Below are positions 1-13,175 of a stretch of DNA of 64,000 nt, piece after piece. Source of the DNA: Macrocystis pyrifera. Lineage: Eukaryota; Sar; Phaeophyceae; Laminariales; Laminariaceae. How positions within the stretch are numbered: position 1 is the first letter of the stretch; each line of letters opens with the position of its first letter. Below the pieces are notes generated by a model, which worked only from the letters and a program-made list of their open reading frames with translations, was not told the origin of the DNA and did not search any database. The DNA lies in assembly GCA_031763025.1 (NCBI GenBank), contig JASSKH010000037.1, positions 124,001 to 188,000 on the forward strand, read 5' to 3'. The translations under genes and the position numbers were made by a program.

Positions 1-1213
1 ACCAAAGGAATTCACGACTGCAGTAGTGGTATCTTAGGCTTGGGACTATGTTTGGTTTTGCTTGCTGGTGCGGGCTGCTGTTGTGAGAAAGTAGCGGTAC
101 ACCTGTATACGCTTCTGGTGCCGCTGTTTATACCTCTGTAGGTTCTACTGCTACCACTACAATGGATATGGTACACAACAGCTCCCGCGGCTATTCAAAT
201 ACTCAATATATATACTACAGAACGCTGGTCGAAACCTAGCATGAGGGAGTGTGAACGGAAGTTCATGAACCTGGAAGTCACCAGAGCTGCTTGTCCTAAT
301 TCCCCGTGTTCCGCTCAAAGGTACCCCTGGATGAGGACAATAGGCACTCAGTTTCTCGCACATCTCCAACGAAGTGTCGTCAACTAGAGATGTGCACGGG
401 TATACCTGATCTAACCAACTTTCTGTCGGAAGACCCCGAGGAGTTAACTGTGGCTTGCCGTGCGAATGAGAGTAACCTACTGCGGTGATGTTTGCTGCAT
501 AGCTACGTTTATCGTATCACGCTTTCTGGCCTACTGAAAATACCTCTATAAGACACTTCGTGAATGTCGTCTACCCTTGCCCCACAGTACAGTCTGAGTC
601 TTGTGGCCGAACCGGAAATATGTAGGCAGTAGATTTTCAATTGGTGTCTCCTACTCTTTGCACCAGCAGCAGTTGCCAGTAGGCACGCTTTAAGACGAGT
701 CAGTGTTATTCTTGCACATCACCCAGCCAGTTACGCTGCTTGAACGCGGCGAATGCGTCTCTGGTGGAGATGCATACACCTGTCTCTGAGGATGCTATGC
801 ACGCAGCTTTTCGTGAATATACCGAAGTAGCGCAGTTGGATTTTTTTACGGGTACCCTAGTAAACCCCACTTCAGGCCCGCGTAGTTGACTTGTAGTGGG
901 TGCTATGAAGTTTGCTCCAGAAGGTGCTGTTGTAGAGCAGTGTGGTCCGGCATGCTCGCTACAATGACTCTTTTAGCCAAGTTGGTTCTGCTGCGGCATG
1001 TGGCTGTCCGGTAAAAGCAAGACTTCTTATCACACATGGTTGCTGTGTTTCTATTGTCGTTGTGTTGCAGAAACTCCTTTTTGCAAGTTATGCCGGCTCC
1101 CTGCTGCTCGGCTGCCTGTCATTTGCTGTCATACGCCCACTGGTGCTCTGCTCTTTCTCGTTAACACACAGTATACTCGGAATGACATTTTTATTCCCAT
1201 TTCATAAGCGACC
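1..1213. other. No gene recognised
   Basis: Only short overlapping frames; no repeat or RNA seen. Confidence 0.5.
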
Positions 1214-1320
1214 TATTACGGGGAACCATAGTAAAAAGGACCAAATATGTTGGTGAAATAGGGAAATATATAGGTTTTTGTGTGTATGGTAGTTCCTAAA
1301 ACCTCTGCTCCTCCGTAATA
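1214..1320 (-). mobile_element. 109-bp MITE family, copy 1 (reverse orientation)
   Basis: Bounded by TATTACGG and CCGTAATA. The interior carries AGGACCAAATAT and AACCATAGT, matching in reverse complement the copies at 33122 and 54476. This is a short non-autonomous DNA element with no coding capacity; its superfamily is not determinable from these copies. Confidence 0.75.
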
Positions 1321-2925
1321 TCAACAGAACCACAGTGGAATAGAACGAGTATTGGTCACTGCCTAGGCGAGGCGAAACTCGACGCAGTGGCGTTCACACT
1401 CGCGCGCACAGAAGAAAAGTACCAATTGTGGTTGCTATCAAGCCATATTTAATACAGGACACCGCGGTTTTCCCAGCGCAAATAAGTAAAGCGGAGGAAT
1501 ATAGGCTCATCGCCAAGAACTGCACAATGATGCCACGAAGGCACTCCGGCCTCCCGAAGGGTAGGGGGTGCGGCTGAGTCAGTGGTCTCAAACAGTTTCT
1601 GGCGGCGAAAAAGGACAGAAATAAAAACGGCAACAGATATCAAGCGTTTCTCGCATCATCTTCTCGCGGCCAACACCGACATGGTGTACCCCCTAAAGGG
1701 AGTTCCGAAATATTCGCAATAGCTCCCCAATGAACATAGTGCCTTTATGGTCTCAGCCAAGCCGATCGCCGCCGGCTCACAATAAAATCCATCGCTGCCT
1801 GCGTGGCTCAGTGCCTCATCGTCGTGAACGAACAGTGTGCTCCGTCATTGCCGTGGTTACAGTTACTGGTGGAAACATATCCACTACCTCGCGTATAGGC
1901 GTTTCAACCTACTGAAATCTCTGTGGTGTTTGAGTTTATGCTCACAGCTTCCTACCAAAAGAATGGAGTCAATGTCTCAAAATGAATACGTAAATGCATT
2001 AATCATGCCTGAGTGTGGCGTACCAACACCCAAGCTGTTGATGATGATACCACTCGATGATAAAGCCTCTTGTACTGCTGGTTCGGTGTGTCTGTGTACT
2101 GCCTTCACCGATCATTGGCAACCCCGACCCCTTCAGAACGTCGTATGTGTGGTATGGGTGCATCTATACAGATGGACTTGCATCACTCGCCTTCACGAAT
2201 TACCCGCGAAACGCGGAGTTGGGCGTACGGTCGTGACTGCTGCACCGTTTAGTGATCGTAACTGACACGGTGAAAGACCGCGCAGGCAAGCAGGCAACGC
2301 AACCGGTCGTGGCGCCACCGGACGCAAAAAAAAAGAACAAAGAAAGCCGGCTGGCTGGGGTCGAGCTTCTCAGTTTAACAAACATACAGTATTTAGCACA
2401 TGCCGGTTCTGAATGCGCAGGAAATTGTCGCCTGAGTCATGCCCGCATCGATTGTGACGCACAGTGTAGTCACCCTTCGCGAGGCAATCACTAGCCCCCT
2501 GTGTCTTGCCGACAAGCTAGCGGCCGGGTCCACAGGGCTTGAAAACTATATTGTTTCTTTGCGCGTACACGCCGCTTACTAAAACGTGTTCACAGGTATG
2601 TTGCATAATGGATAGTATCTGGGTTTTCATGCCACCACTCGTTATACGTGGGCTTTCACTATATATATATTACATCGAAATAATAGTGCTCGCCCTCTAT
2701 GGTAAGGTACGATTCTACCCTGCGTACTTCTTAAAAACTGTGGTGGCGAGCACTGCCGCCTCCACTCATTTTCGCGTCCTGGTCTTTCAAACGCCACCCC
2801 GTGCCTCGTGTGGTTGGGGAAAATAAGCCTTCGTAGAGAATGAAAATGCGTACGCTTTCCCATTTATACTAGGTTTTCAACAGCTACGTAGCCCCGCCCC
2901 CCGCGCTTCGCTCTTGGTGCAAGTA
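1321..2925. other. No gene recognised
   Basis: Short frames only. The longest, 142 codons at 1837-2265, has no recognisable domain. Confidence 0.45.
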
Positions 2926-3030
2926 ATGTTTGGTCGGTAATAACCCGACGTGATCCTCTCCGGCGTTGTAGGGATACGAGGGTCTGTTGTCATACGACTA
3001 CGGCCATGCATGATTTGAGTGAACCCCCCT
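2926..3030. repeat. Dispersed repeat family R1, copy 1
   Basis: Shares GGTCGGT..A..ACCCGACGTG, CATACGACTACG and ATGCATGAT..GAGTGAAC with the copy at 9172 and its 3' half with 5205. No coding content. Confidence 0.6.
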
Positions 3031-3114
3031 CCCCCGAACGATCCGCGCGTAGTCATTTTGCCAGGCCCCGGCTAGACCTGAATCGTTTGTACCTGACTTT
3101 TGCTTGCATCCGTT

Positions 3115-3440
3115 ACCCCCCGCCTCGGTACATGGCGTTTTCTTAGCCCGCTTACACCCTGTTAGTACATTCGCTAACAGCGATTCGTTGACGGCTTGGG
3201 GGGCATTTTATTACCGCCGGTTTCGGTGTACGGCGTTTTTTTTCCACTCCACGTGCACCGTGCTGGCGAAATCGCTGGCCACGATAAGCACCCTACTCTT
3301 GCTCGCAGCCGTGGCCTCTGGCCCCGGTGTACGGCGTGTGGTCCTTCCACGTACACCGCGCTGGCAATAGTGTTTGTCGCGATGCGTCGCCGACTTTAAT
3401 TCGCCGTAGCTATTCTTTACCTCGGTGTACTGGTGGTCGT
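3115..3440 (+). repeat. Diverged tandem array, about 100-bp period, four units
   Basis: The core C(C/T)CGGTGTACGGCGTTTT recurs near 3123, 3222, 3327 and 3421. Two units also share CCACGTRCACCGYGCTGGC. Open frames here are by-products of the repeat. Confidence 0.6.
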
Positions 3441-6400
3441 TGCTGTCATGTGTTTGGTATCCCCCTCTCGGTATCTTAGTGCGTTTCACATACCTGTTAC
3501 CAACCTGTACTACCACTCTCTATGCGTGAGCTTGCGTACTTGATGATGCATTTTCTGGCAGTATACGAGGTGGTGATTACAGTACACGCGCGGACCTCAG
3601 TTTTTTTAGCACCGGTCTGACATCCACACTCGCTTGGAATTCGACGATTTCCGTTGATACAACGCTACAATTTCCCGCCGCGTGGTACGTTGGGTTTGGG
3701 TGTTCTATTTTTTTTTTGGTGGAGATAGGACGTGAATTACTGACCCCGAGCCTTTGTGGTTCCCAAATCAGTACCAGATACCGTTTCCGGACTGCTCTTC
3801 CCTGCGGCCCCGAACGAGTTCCGCCGTCATCACCAACGCTGCGGCTGTCAACAATCTTATTGCTACTGCTGTTCAAATCTGCGCAGCTCATTTACCACTA
3901 GAGTGGAAAGCTTTCCTACGCAACCCTTGAGATCCGTCGCTGCTGTTGGCTGCTACTGCTGCACCTGACAAAAATAACAGAATAACACTATAGTACTCGT
4001 ACTCGGTGACTGTTGCGAGGCTTCTTTCACAGTAGCAGTCGGACGCCTTTCATGCATCGGTGGCTGTTATTAAGCTGAAATGTTTTCTTTGTATATATAC
4101 ATACCATGGTATACACATGCCTGGTATAATCTCGTTTGAATTGGAATGCGTGTCTGCAGGTACACACCTAGCAGGTATGAAGCTCCTGTGCCATTTTTCC
4201 AGGACGTTAAAAAATATGTTGTTTGGTATCTCCAATCGGTAACCGATTAAAAACATGCTTGGAAATTGATGCGCAGCGTCTTTCGTTGCTACTCGAAATG
4301 CATTATCTGGACTGGTATGTGGACTATCCTCGTGAGTGTAGTGCGAAAGGGTGGGAGCGATGCTGCAATCCTTCGCAAGCCGCATGAAAACATGGTGGCG
4401 ACGCAGACGCGAGCACGGTGACTCCGATTAGTACTATATTGTCATATACTGTCGACGTCGTGCTTTGTAAATATTGAACGATGCGAGAGTCACTGTTCAC
4501 TGTACAACAATCAATGACAACTACAACAAATTTGGTACCAGATAGACCAAGCGGAGTCCCGTCATGTGGTGATCTGTACATACATAGTCCTGCTGCAGTG
4601 TACAGCGTATTGGGACCCTGTCAATATTTTTGAGGAGGAACCGTACAAAAAAACTTTTTGTATCAGAGGTATACATAACGGCTCACTGATGGAGCGCTGC
4701 TTGCAGCTGCGCGCATCTTTCTTGAGGTACGGGTACTGCTCAGAATCCGTTTATGTAAGATCGTAATACGTTTGTTTACGGCTGTCCGCTTGCTGCGTTG
4801 CCGCTTGTGCCGGCACCACGTGCCGGTAAGTAGAAGTAACCTACTTATGTGAAGACACCACACACGTCGTGGATGCCCATATTCTGTTGTGCCTGTGATA
4901 CTCACTAGTACGCCCTTGCCGCCTTTGTATCGTGACCCCTCATGTAGGCATGGGTTCAGGGTAAATACGTGTGCTGATTACATACGTGTACAAGCACGGT
5001 CTCGCATGCTTGTTATGGTGGCTGTCCAAGCCCAAAATATATATCGTACGGTTCATCGGAGAGATTTCAATTCCACCGTGTCTGCCATATACGTTACGCA
5101 CGCAATGAGCGACAACCTTCTTGTTACGAAAGCAAAAGGTATACCTGTCAATGTTTGGGCATTTCCAAGTTGTCGGCGGTACGTGATGTAACGTAGGAAG
5201 GTGAAATCCTACGATTATACGGCTACCGCAATGCATGATATCGAGTACACCCCTATGGGCATTCTATGAGGACATGGTTCATTGAAGATACACGTAAACA
5301 AAATGTCCAGAGGGCGTGCCCAGCATACCAAGCTCCAGACCACCACTTCGATCACGTTTTAAGCAACACTAAGTACAAGATGATTTTGTTTTTCCTCGTG
5401 ACGGTGCACGAGGGACCAACGTTTTGTGATTGCCCTAACATGCCATAACTTTGGTCTCCCCGACACATTTCGAAATACATTTATTGCCGAACGGTTGCCT
5501 TCGCGAGGCTGGACTACCCATGTTGGGCTCTTAACAATAATATATGTGACATATAGCAAAAAATGCTATTAATAAATGGAAATTAGCGGTATATCTCTAG
5601 GCAAAGTCCGCATTTGCCCGTTCAAAAGCTGTTCCAATGCTTCACGCTGATCGTCGGCGGCGGTGTATTATGCAGCCGACGTTAAATGGTACGTGTGCGT
5701 TACGGCTAACAGGACTGTAAGGAAGCCTCTGCGTCTCGGTCAGCATGATAGGATAGGCCATGTGTTTACATCGTGTATTGACACAGAAGCCCCACACCCC
5801 GCTTTCTCTACCGTGAAGTATGGGTCCCACATGTATCGAAGCTATCCATAATCTATGACGCATTTCCGGGACAGTTACGGCCGTGTGCAGTAGATTTGAC
5901 GTTGATGTACCTAGTTTAATCTAGCGTCGATTCCAGCGCAGAGCATGCACGCTGTGTTGGTGATTTAGGGAGCAGGTTGTTCATGTGTTGGCGTCGATTG
6001 AAGTAGGGAAGGAGTTGTCACCGAGTTTGTCTGCCGTGAACGCGCGAACCGCAAACTTTCTTTCAGCGGGGAATAACCCCAAGGCGAACGTAGATAGCGC
6101 AGACTATGAATCCATTGTTGTCCGCATTTGGGCAATATCAAACGAATGAGAGGTGAGAAGGCGGCAGTGTGACGATGGCGGGGTGACAAAACTTAATGTC
6201 GGGACGGAGCACAGCGTGTTTTCACCGATCGTGCAGACGTTGCTTGTACAAAGCGTCAACCGCCGTGCGGTGTTCAGAGAGTCGCATGAAGAGGGAGATG
6301 CATACTACAAAGAACCGATTGTGAGGCTTACTTACATATTGGTGAAAGCGCCAATAAGTTCATATATTTTTCGGTGTAGCCACGTCCAGAGACATCAATG

Positions 6401-6929
6401 GGGATAGCGTATAACTGCCTCGTGGATGCTATCGTATATACACTACGTGATGTGATATCCCCCCTTGTGCGGAGGAAGTGTTTTTCAGCTCTGACACATG
6501 ATCTAACTCGATAGCAAGGTGTGATCGACCGTCCGAAGAATTAAGAGGTTTCGTGGTCTAGCTAGCGTAGTGCGCGGAAATTTGAACAGTGTCGTTGACA
6601 AGTGACGCCCCTCCAACCTGCACACAAACCGGGTGGGAAGAGACAATTTTAAGCTACAGTATACATGGAATTTACGCAGGTAAGTAGAGTAACTCGACAT
6701 TTAGAGGCAAAACAAAATCGAGGTACGTTTTGTTAGTTAAACTCTGCCGCGTATAGTGTGTCTATCGCTACGAATTCATGTCATCTTACTCTCGCGTACA
6801 GTCTAATGTGACAAATCTGAACCATAAGATATAAATGTAATATGTCGACGAAAGTGTGGCATAGGTTGATGTTCGATGCGTTCACTTTGCCAAACCACCT
6901 CCTGGAGGAACACTCTCTGTTTCTGTGTA
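3441..6929. other. No gene recognised apart from one repeat R1 fragment
   Basis: Frames up to 111 codons on both strands overlap one another. A short palindrome GCCGGCACCACGTGCCGG lies near 4808. Confidence 0.45.
5205..5262. repeat. Dispersed repeat family R1, partial copy
   Basis: CCTACGATTATACGGCTACC, then GCAATGCATGATATCGAGTA and CACCCCTA match the 3' half of the copies at 2926 and 9172. Confidence 0.5.
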
Positions 6930-7480
6930 CAGTACCTAGCATGCTCATATGATGCCAAGGACGCCTCGTGGTCGAAACCGGTTCTGCACGGAGCTTGCAC
7001 GGATGATGCAAACATGTACACTTGCCAGAAATCTAAGACATACCTCGAAGTGCATTGGAACTGGCAGCAATCTAGAGCCTGCATGCAGAACGAACATACA
7101 CCTGCATGCATTCACAACCGTATTCACCACTCGCACGCCAAGCCCCTGCATCCCGCCAAATAATAAAGAGTTTTTCTTCAAACAAAGGTCAAGGAAAACC
7201 CCACCGGAACAGCTTTCTAAGAAACACTCAAGTGCCGCGAAGAATGGTTGGCATGCTCGTATGAAGCCAGGAACGACTGGTCGTCGAAATCCGCGGTCTA
7301 CGGACCTTGCACCGATAATGTTGAGCATGTACACTTCGCAGAAATCTAAGAAGCGTGTCCAATAATTGAATAGTGACAGCTATCTAGGGCGCGCATGTAG
7401 AACAAACATATATATACAGGCATTCATACCCGTACTCACTACTTGTACGGCAGGCCTACCCGTCCCGCTACAGTATAAGT
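6930..7480 (+). repeat. Tandem duplication, two copies of about 235 bp offset by about 312 bp
   Basis: 6930-7165 and 7246-7480 share GGCATGCTC.TATGA.GCCA, CTTGCAC.GATRATG, CATGTACACTT, CAGAAATCTAAG and GCATTCA. Long overlapping frames on both strands (138 and 129 codons) lie across the copies and are not recognisable proteins. Confidence 0.65.
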
Positions 7481-9171
7481 AGTGGTTCCAACCAATGGCA
7501 AACTACAGCACTAATGAGTGAAACTTCAGTTTCAGGGTGTGTTCGGCATAACCACAACCTTGTTTACCTTATTCCGACACACGGGATACAGGTCAAAGCG
7601 TATACCCTGGGCTCTTATGTCCGGCGCTTACTGTTCTAGTTATGGATGGCATGAACCAGGGTACGAAGGTACCTACCGGTCTTGAAATGTTGTGTCAAGG
7701 GTTAGGGTTGGACGACACGGGTGCATCCAATATTTTGCAACTATTGTATTTCGCCCGGTTTAACCTCACCTCGCAACATATTGCTTGGACAGGTGTGCAC
7801 TATATCATAATTACCCCGTTGACGTTTCCACGGCCTGTAGTCTACTTGAAATAGCGTATCAGATAGCTGGGCTCTTCAGTTGCGAAATTGGCAAGAAGAC
7901 GGATATGGGCCCACACGAAGGCAAAGCTCTTGTAGCAATCGACTACACAACTAAACGCTTTCTTGTTCTGATGTTTTTGGTTTGTCCATTTGGGTGTGTT
8001 ATCCTTGTAGTATCAAGTGCTTTAGCTCGCATATCATATTATAATCCCGTTGCTGCGACTGTGATGTGCGGGTAGTTTTTCTGTGCTTTTTGGTTGTAGT
8101 CACACAGCGAGCTTTCCTCTAGGATTGAGAAGCAGCAAGGACACACCAGGCGCTGGAGGTGGTCGGGTAGAAGCAACAGGTTAATGTGAATAACTCACAC
8201 GGTTTACGGGTAACCCAGAGAGCACGCTAGCAACTGCAACAGTTGTGGCGGACTCTCGGTAGGGGTGAACATTCACCGCACCCAACGTGTTCGTCTGCGT
8301 TCATGGGGCGCCCCACCATAATCGGGTGGTAAACCCCTGTTAAAACATAGATGAATATAAATGGGCAGGATAGAAGCGGCGCCGCCACCCCGATCGCAAA
8401 ACGACGTCAACAAAGCTTATAAAGTCAACCGGGCGACCGATGATACGTGCTTACTGCTGTGTATGTTATTGTCGCACCTCTTGCAGTGCACCACCGCCCC
8501 CTACATTCACCCCGGATATCTAACAATCTGCAAAATAACCACTTCTCGGCTCAAGCCATGTACATATGTCATGTTGTAGTACATTCCCATGCAACGCAGT
8601 ATCAGCTCCCGTATGGTTTCTGCCACGATCTGTGCTAGGGGCTACCTCAAGCAATTGAACGTGCGTCAAGTCGCTAGGCTTGTTTGCCGTCATTTTCGTC
8701 CTGTCCCCCACCCTTCGCTGTAAGGGAGGCCAAATATGATGATAGCGCGAGACGCTCTCACCTACTAGTTGCCGATTTCGGGTAGGCGTCGGTTGGCAAC
8801 GACACCGTGATACATGCCGCTCACTACGAGAGGTAGAAGCAATAACAAGGGTACATTTAATGTTTTTTGGAGGCCCGTCGCAGCTGGGGATCGAGGTTTT
8901 TTATGTGTGCGGGATGGCGAGCCTGTAGTCCGCACGAGGGGACTCGTCGTATCACGTACAGTTGTGTTTGTGGCAAAGCACCCATGAGACAGTTACGCAG
9001 TGAACCCATTGCTTTCTCTGGGGGTGGCAACACCGGATAATTGTTTAACTCGTAAGTACTGTTGTCCATATGCAAGTCCGCCTCGCGAGCGGTTCTTAGT
9101 ACGACGCAGCCCATCCTTCATGCAACTCGCCCAACACCTCACGGCGCTTTCCGCTTGGTGAAAATATTGTC
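7481..9171. other. No gene recognised
   Basis: Nothing beyond short frames; 7785-8075 has a hydrophobic end but no family. Confidence 0.45.
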
Positions 9172-9275
9172 TGCCTGGTCGGTGAAAACCCGACGTGCCC
9201 CGTCACCACATCATAGGGACGCGAAGGTCATACGACTACGACTATGCATGATATCGGGTACACTCCCTCCCTGTT
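9172..9275. repeat. Dispersed repeat family R1, copy 3
   Basis: GGTCGGTGAAAACCCGACGT, then GGTCATACGACTACGACTAT and GCATGATATCGGGTACACTC align with 2926-3030 along the whole length. Confidence 0.6.
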
Positions 9276-9733
9276 GGACACTCTCATGGGGTAACGCTTG
9301 ACAACCAAAAAAACAGGATCGTTGCAACGATTCAACTCTATAAAGACGCAAACGTGTAAGCACCTACCGGTATCTGCACTTTCAATAAACCAACACCCGT
9401 GATTCTCTCACCTCGACCATCTAGGATCACCTTGTGCGATAAAAACCAGCCAACAAAACTGCCAATCGTAAATGTTTCGTCAACGACTCCCCGTTACGAA
9501 CTACACTCACCTCTAACGTCGGTATGATCTGCGCGATGCATAGTTGCTCTTGCCATTGAAAATACCCCGGTTAAAAAAGGTGGCGATGTGTTTCCTTCTG
9601 ACTACAGCGATTTGTTCATACATTTCACTCACAAAGGGGCTTCGCGTTTTTATGAACGAGGTCGTGCACTGTCGGCATATTTTTCAAGGTGATTTTCAAG
9701 CGTACATATGTCGATATGTATTGTTTTCTCCAG

Positions 9734-9814
9734 GTGCTATTCTGGCCACAATTTCGGAAATCGGCATCCGCGGTAGTGCCATCTTCACGAACAACTCAGC
9801 TTCAGGCGATGGAG
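9734..9814 (+). pseudogene. Orphan beta-helix coil exon
   Basis: An 81-bp segment between a pyrimidine-rich acceptor (TTTTCTCCAG) and a donor-like GGAG|GTGAGA reads GAILATISEIGIRGSAIF followed by TNNSASGDGG. This is the same coil signature and the same phase-1 symmetry as the exon at 40580. No neighbouring coil, neck or membrane exon is visible within several kb, so I read it as a remnant of a second copy of the gene, or a very distant upstream exon. Chance resemblance is possible for so short a stretch, but both splice sites and the GSAIFTNNSA pattern agree. Confidence 0.5.
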
Positions 9815-12382
9815 GTGAGAAAGGGCGCCCGTCGTGCTTCGTCGATAAAGAAGCGCGCGCGACTAAACCAATAGTATTTTCTTGCCGGAAAGCAATGGTC
9901 GTAGTAATATGCGACCAGAAGTGAACGAAGCGTTGCGGCATGAAATTTGCATTATATTTGCGTCTCGTTGGGTCACGGATCCGGTACTAATGCGAGAAGT
10001 ACATTTTGAGGACAAAAACCCTGAGTTGGAAATCAATGGATGGCGATAAAACGCGCCTGTGATGTACAAGAGACTTCCTTACAAAACCGGCACCGACGAG
10101 TCAATGATTAGACTATACTGCGCCCAGGAATATTTTTGTATCTGCTTTTGTTTCTGTTGTCAGTAAAAAAGGACTGATTCTCAGTTCCATAACGAAACAA
10201 TCGCAGAATGTGTGCTGATATTAGTTGTGCAATGCAACGCGTTGGGAAACTGATTATCGCGTGTTCTCGGAAAGTTCGTGGTTAGCATCAAGCGTAGCTA
10301 GTTGAGTCTTCTGGGGCTGGGTCCATGCAATGAGTAGATTCTGATCAGTTCTAATATATCAACGATGGCTCGTGGCTTTAGCAGAAGGTAGAAAGCAAGA
10401 ATGTCATACCCTGGCAGTCGTTAGATGTGGGTAGTGCGTAAGGATATTCCATTGTTGTCGCACGGCCGATGCCACACAATTCGGAATAATATGGAACAGT
10501 TTCTAGAGGCCCCACTTCAGATTACCTTCTAGCTGAGGAAATACGCGTTGATCATCCCATCGCCCATTTTGATGAAACACTGACAGGGCGCGAAACGTCT
10601 AGCAGTTGTAAAAGAGTGGACATGGTTTCTCTGTAACATGGGTAAGCCCCCTTATCTTTATCCAAGCGCTTGACTACTGTGTCCAGTATATATGCTTACA
10701 TAATTTGTCTATTCAATGTGGTCTAATTTAACCAATAAAACATCAAACCTACGCCAATTGCAGCAAATAGGCTTACAGCCCTACCCTTGTCAGTCGGCAC
10801 TATTAAGACGTAATACCTTGCAGAATACAGAAGCGGTCAAAATCGTCCGTGTTGTCAATGCATCTGATTGGATGAGCGCGGTGGAAGACCCTCTCGTCAA
10901 AGTCCATCGCCCCCTCGGGTTTGTCCCGCCTTCAACCAAACATACCCAGTCAAACGTGCTCAAGGAAATAGCCAACGGATGCCAAATACTGGGATAATTT
11001 CAATCCGAAAAGCACAGAAACTGTGTTTCGTTGTATAGTGAATAACATCAGCATCCCTTTGCTTGAATGCGTTTAACTAACGGTGGAAGTAGGTCATATG
11101 TATCGTCGCTACTGTGCTGGTATTATCTGGGCCCGATACGGTGGTGTACATATATTGCAGGATGTACAAATACTGCTGTAGTACTTCTGGAGTTTGCCCA
11201 AGAAATCGTCTGAAGCGTTTCATCCACTGACTTTGATGACACCGTGTACGGACGTTCTCTCTACGAATCGGCTAAGCCGGTTCCTTAGTAGGAGGGGGTT
11301 CACGTTTCACCGAAATAGGGTATCAATGTACAGCACAAGTGTTTTCGCCATAGTAACTTGAGAACATTGTCCGTATGGCACCTACTAACGAGTGTATCAG
11401 CCGCAGCTTTGCACTCATGGGCCAGCAAAGACGCCTATCACGTAGCCGCGTTAGCCGTTAAGAGTGGTATAGACACCGCAACAACGACGTGGGTGCCACC
11501 GGTGTGGCACTCCTCGTATTTGACCCGGCACTATCCAGTGATATTGCCTATTTGTCTTCTCATCCCTGTTTTTCATTGTGTTAGTGTCCGACGTTTATGC
11601 TACATGCTTGCTAAGCCAGCCCTCCACTCGGACTAGGCCGCGGAGCTCTTTGCGGGTTTGGAAAGCCGCTCTTTATCGTGTATGAACCACCAGTTGGCGT
11701 CGCTCTCGTTGAGCAAACCCAATCTTTTTCGCTATCACACCGATCCGCGAGACACGCGACCATCATGTATGGCTATCGCGACTCCAACACAGCCATCATA
11801 ATTATGGCGGTCAACCCACTATCTCAGACAGAGGCTATAGGGGACACGCGCGTGGTTGGGTTGAGGGGAAAGGGCGCCGCAGCGTTGTCGGTATGAACGG
11901 TATTGTGGGCCTGTTCGCGAGGTGGTTGAATTGTGCCAGTTTCAAGCAGTGGGCAGCGCGTTGCGAGATACTGTTAACGCTACCCCAAAGACAGTCGGAC
12001 AAGCAGTCCCTATGAGGAAGTGTTTATTTTAGCCCCTCCAGTCGATGCCGCTGTACAACAGCAGCAATGCACGAGAAAGGCAGCCCGCGATGTAGCAACC
12101 GTTCACAGAATATGGTGGCGTTAGTCAAGCCGTACTTGAGCAGTACGCTGAGAGAGAAACTTCGGGGGACACAATATACATATACATAAACATAACCGCC
12201 CGGCCAACTCCAAACGGAATAATTCGGTATTTCATCGTACAGCAGCGCATTATCGAACTAGGTAGGGAGGAGTGTGTTTCTGAGTTCGTATGTCTTCACT
12301 GGATGGTGTAGGGTGGATAGGTGGGGCTGCAAGTGGGTAATAGCGAAAGGAAATAATCCTTAAGAAGTAAAGACGGGACTAA
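9815..12382. other. No gene recognised
   Basis: The plus frame 10716-10997 has fairly ordinary protein composition in its second half (VVNASDWMSAVEDPLVKVHR) and might be a relic. Nothing else. Confidence 0.4.
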
Positions 12383-12487
12383 GGCCGTTTCCTATGCGGT
12401 TCGATTTCGAGCTTCAGATTTGTGTTTTTCTATCTAAAAAATGAATGGCCATGCTTATGCAGTCCAAATATGCAAAATCCGACCGGA

Positions 12488-12581
12488 AAATTTTCGATTT
12501 GAGAATCCGATGACCCAAGTCGTCAGATTTTGGCCCAAAATCCGACGACCTGGGTCATCAGATTTTCAAATCGAAAAATGG
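12488..12581. repeat. Internal palindrome of the 793-bp transposon
   Basis: Arms TTTTCGATTTGAGAATCCGA...GTCGTCAGATTTTGG and their near-perfect reverse complement pair about 44 bp on each side with almost no loop. It lies just inside the left terminal repeat and would form a long hairpin. Confidence 0.8.
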
Positions 12582-12820
12582 CATGCTCTTTAAATTCAAG
12601 ATGTTATCCACGACAGCAAACAGCAGGAGAACGATCGATGAGTTGGATGGTGATACAGCTGCTGTATAGCGACGTTGCTTCGCGCTCGACGCGCGGACGG
12701 CGCGTCCCTCCGTGGCCACACTAAAGTCGGCTGGCGCCGGCTCGGGTCTAGAGACCAAGAGAAGCGCACTCGGCACGCGCCTCTCCGTGGATACGTACTC
12801 GTAGACTACACCGCAGCTGT

Positions 12821-12821
<1 letters not shown>

Positions 12822-12850
<29 letters not shown>
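12822..12850 (+). repeat. (CAG)n microsatellite
   Basis: About ten CAG units without interruption, inside the 793-bp transposon. Confidence 0.95.
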
Positions 12851-12852
<2 letters not shown>

Positions 12853-13175
12853 CGGTTTCAAAATGAAACACAAAATACCAAGACAGGTTGACTCTAGCCC
12901 ACTCGCCACGTCTCCTCGCTGCCAGACCAGAGGCAATCAGCGAGGCTCGGACGCTTGGGTCCTACGTGCAGGGCAGCGCACCCAGCGCGTCTCTTCGCGG
13001 CGCCAAACCACAATAACAGCAGTTGATCTCGGCGTTTGCTGGGTTCTCTACACGCACAATAAATCTGATTTTTCCGCATAAGTTCGTAGACTCTTTCGAT
13101 TTGCCAAGTTCATATCCGAAAATGTCATCGGGTCAAAATCTGAAGCTCAAAAATCGAACCGCATAGGAAACGGCC

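Larger units (their letters stand above)
12383..13175. mobile_element. 793-bp non-autonomous DNA transposon with about 40-bp terminal inverted repeats
   Basis: The left end GGCCGTTTCCTATGCGGTTC and on to CTTCAGATTT is repeated in reverse complement at the right end, ending GAACCGCATAGGAAACGGCC, with only a small difference. Flanks are TAA on the left and TAT on the right, a possible degenerate 3-bp target duplication. GG-starting ends with a TWA-like target recall PIF/Harbinger; that family call is inference. No transposase frame lies inside. The interior holds a 44-bp-arm inverted repeat and a CAG run. Confidence 0.8.

Noticed and set aside
6945-7365. Overlapping 138- and 129-codon frames as genes
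   Set aside because: They lie on opposite strands across a tandem duplication and show no domain.
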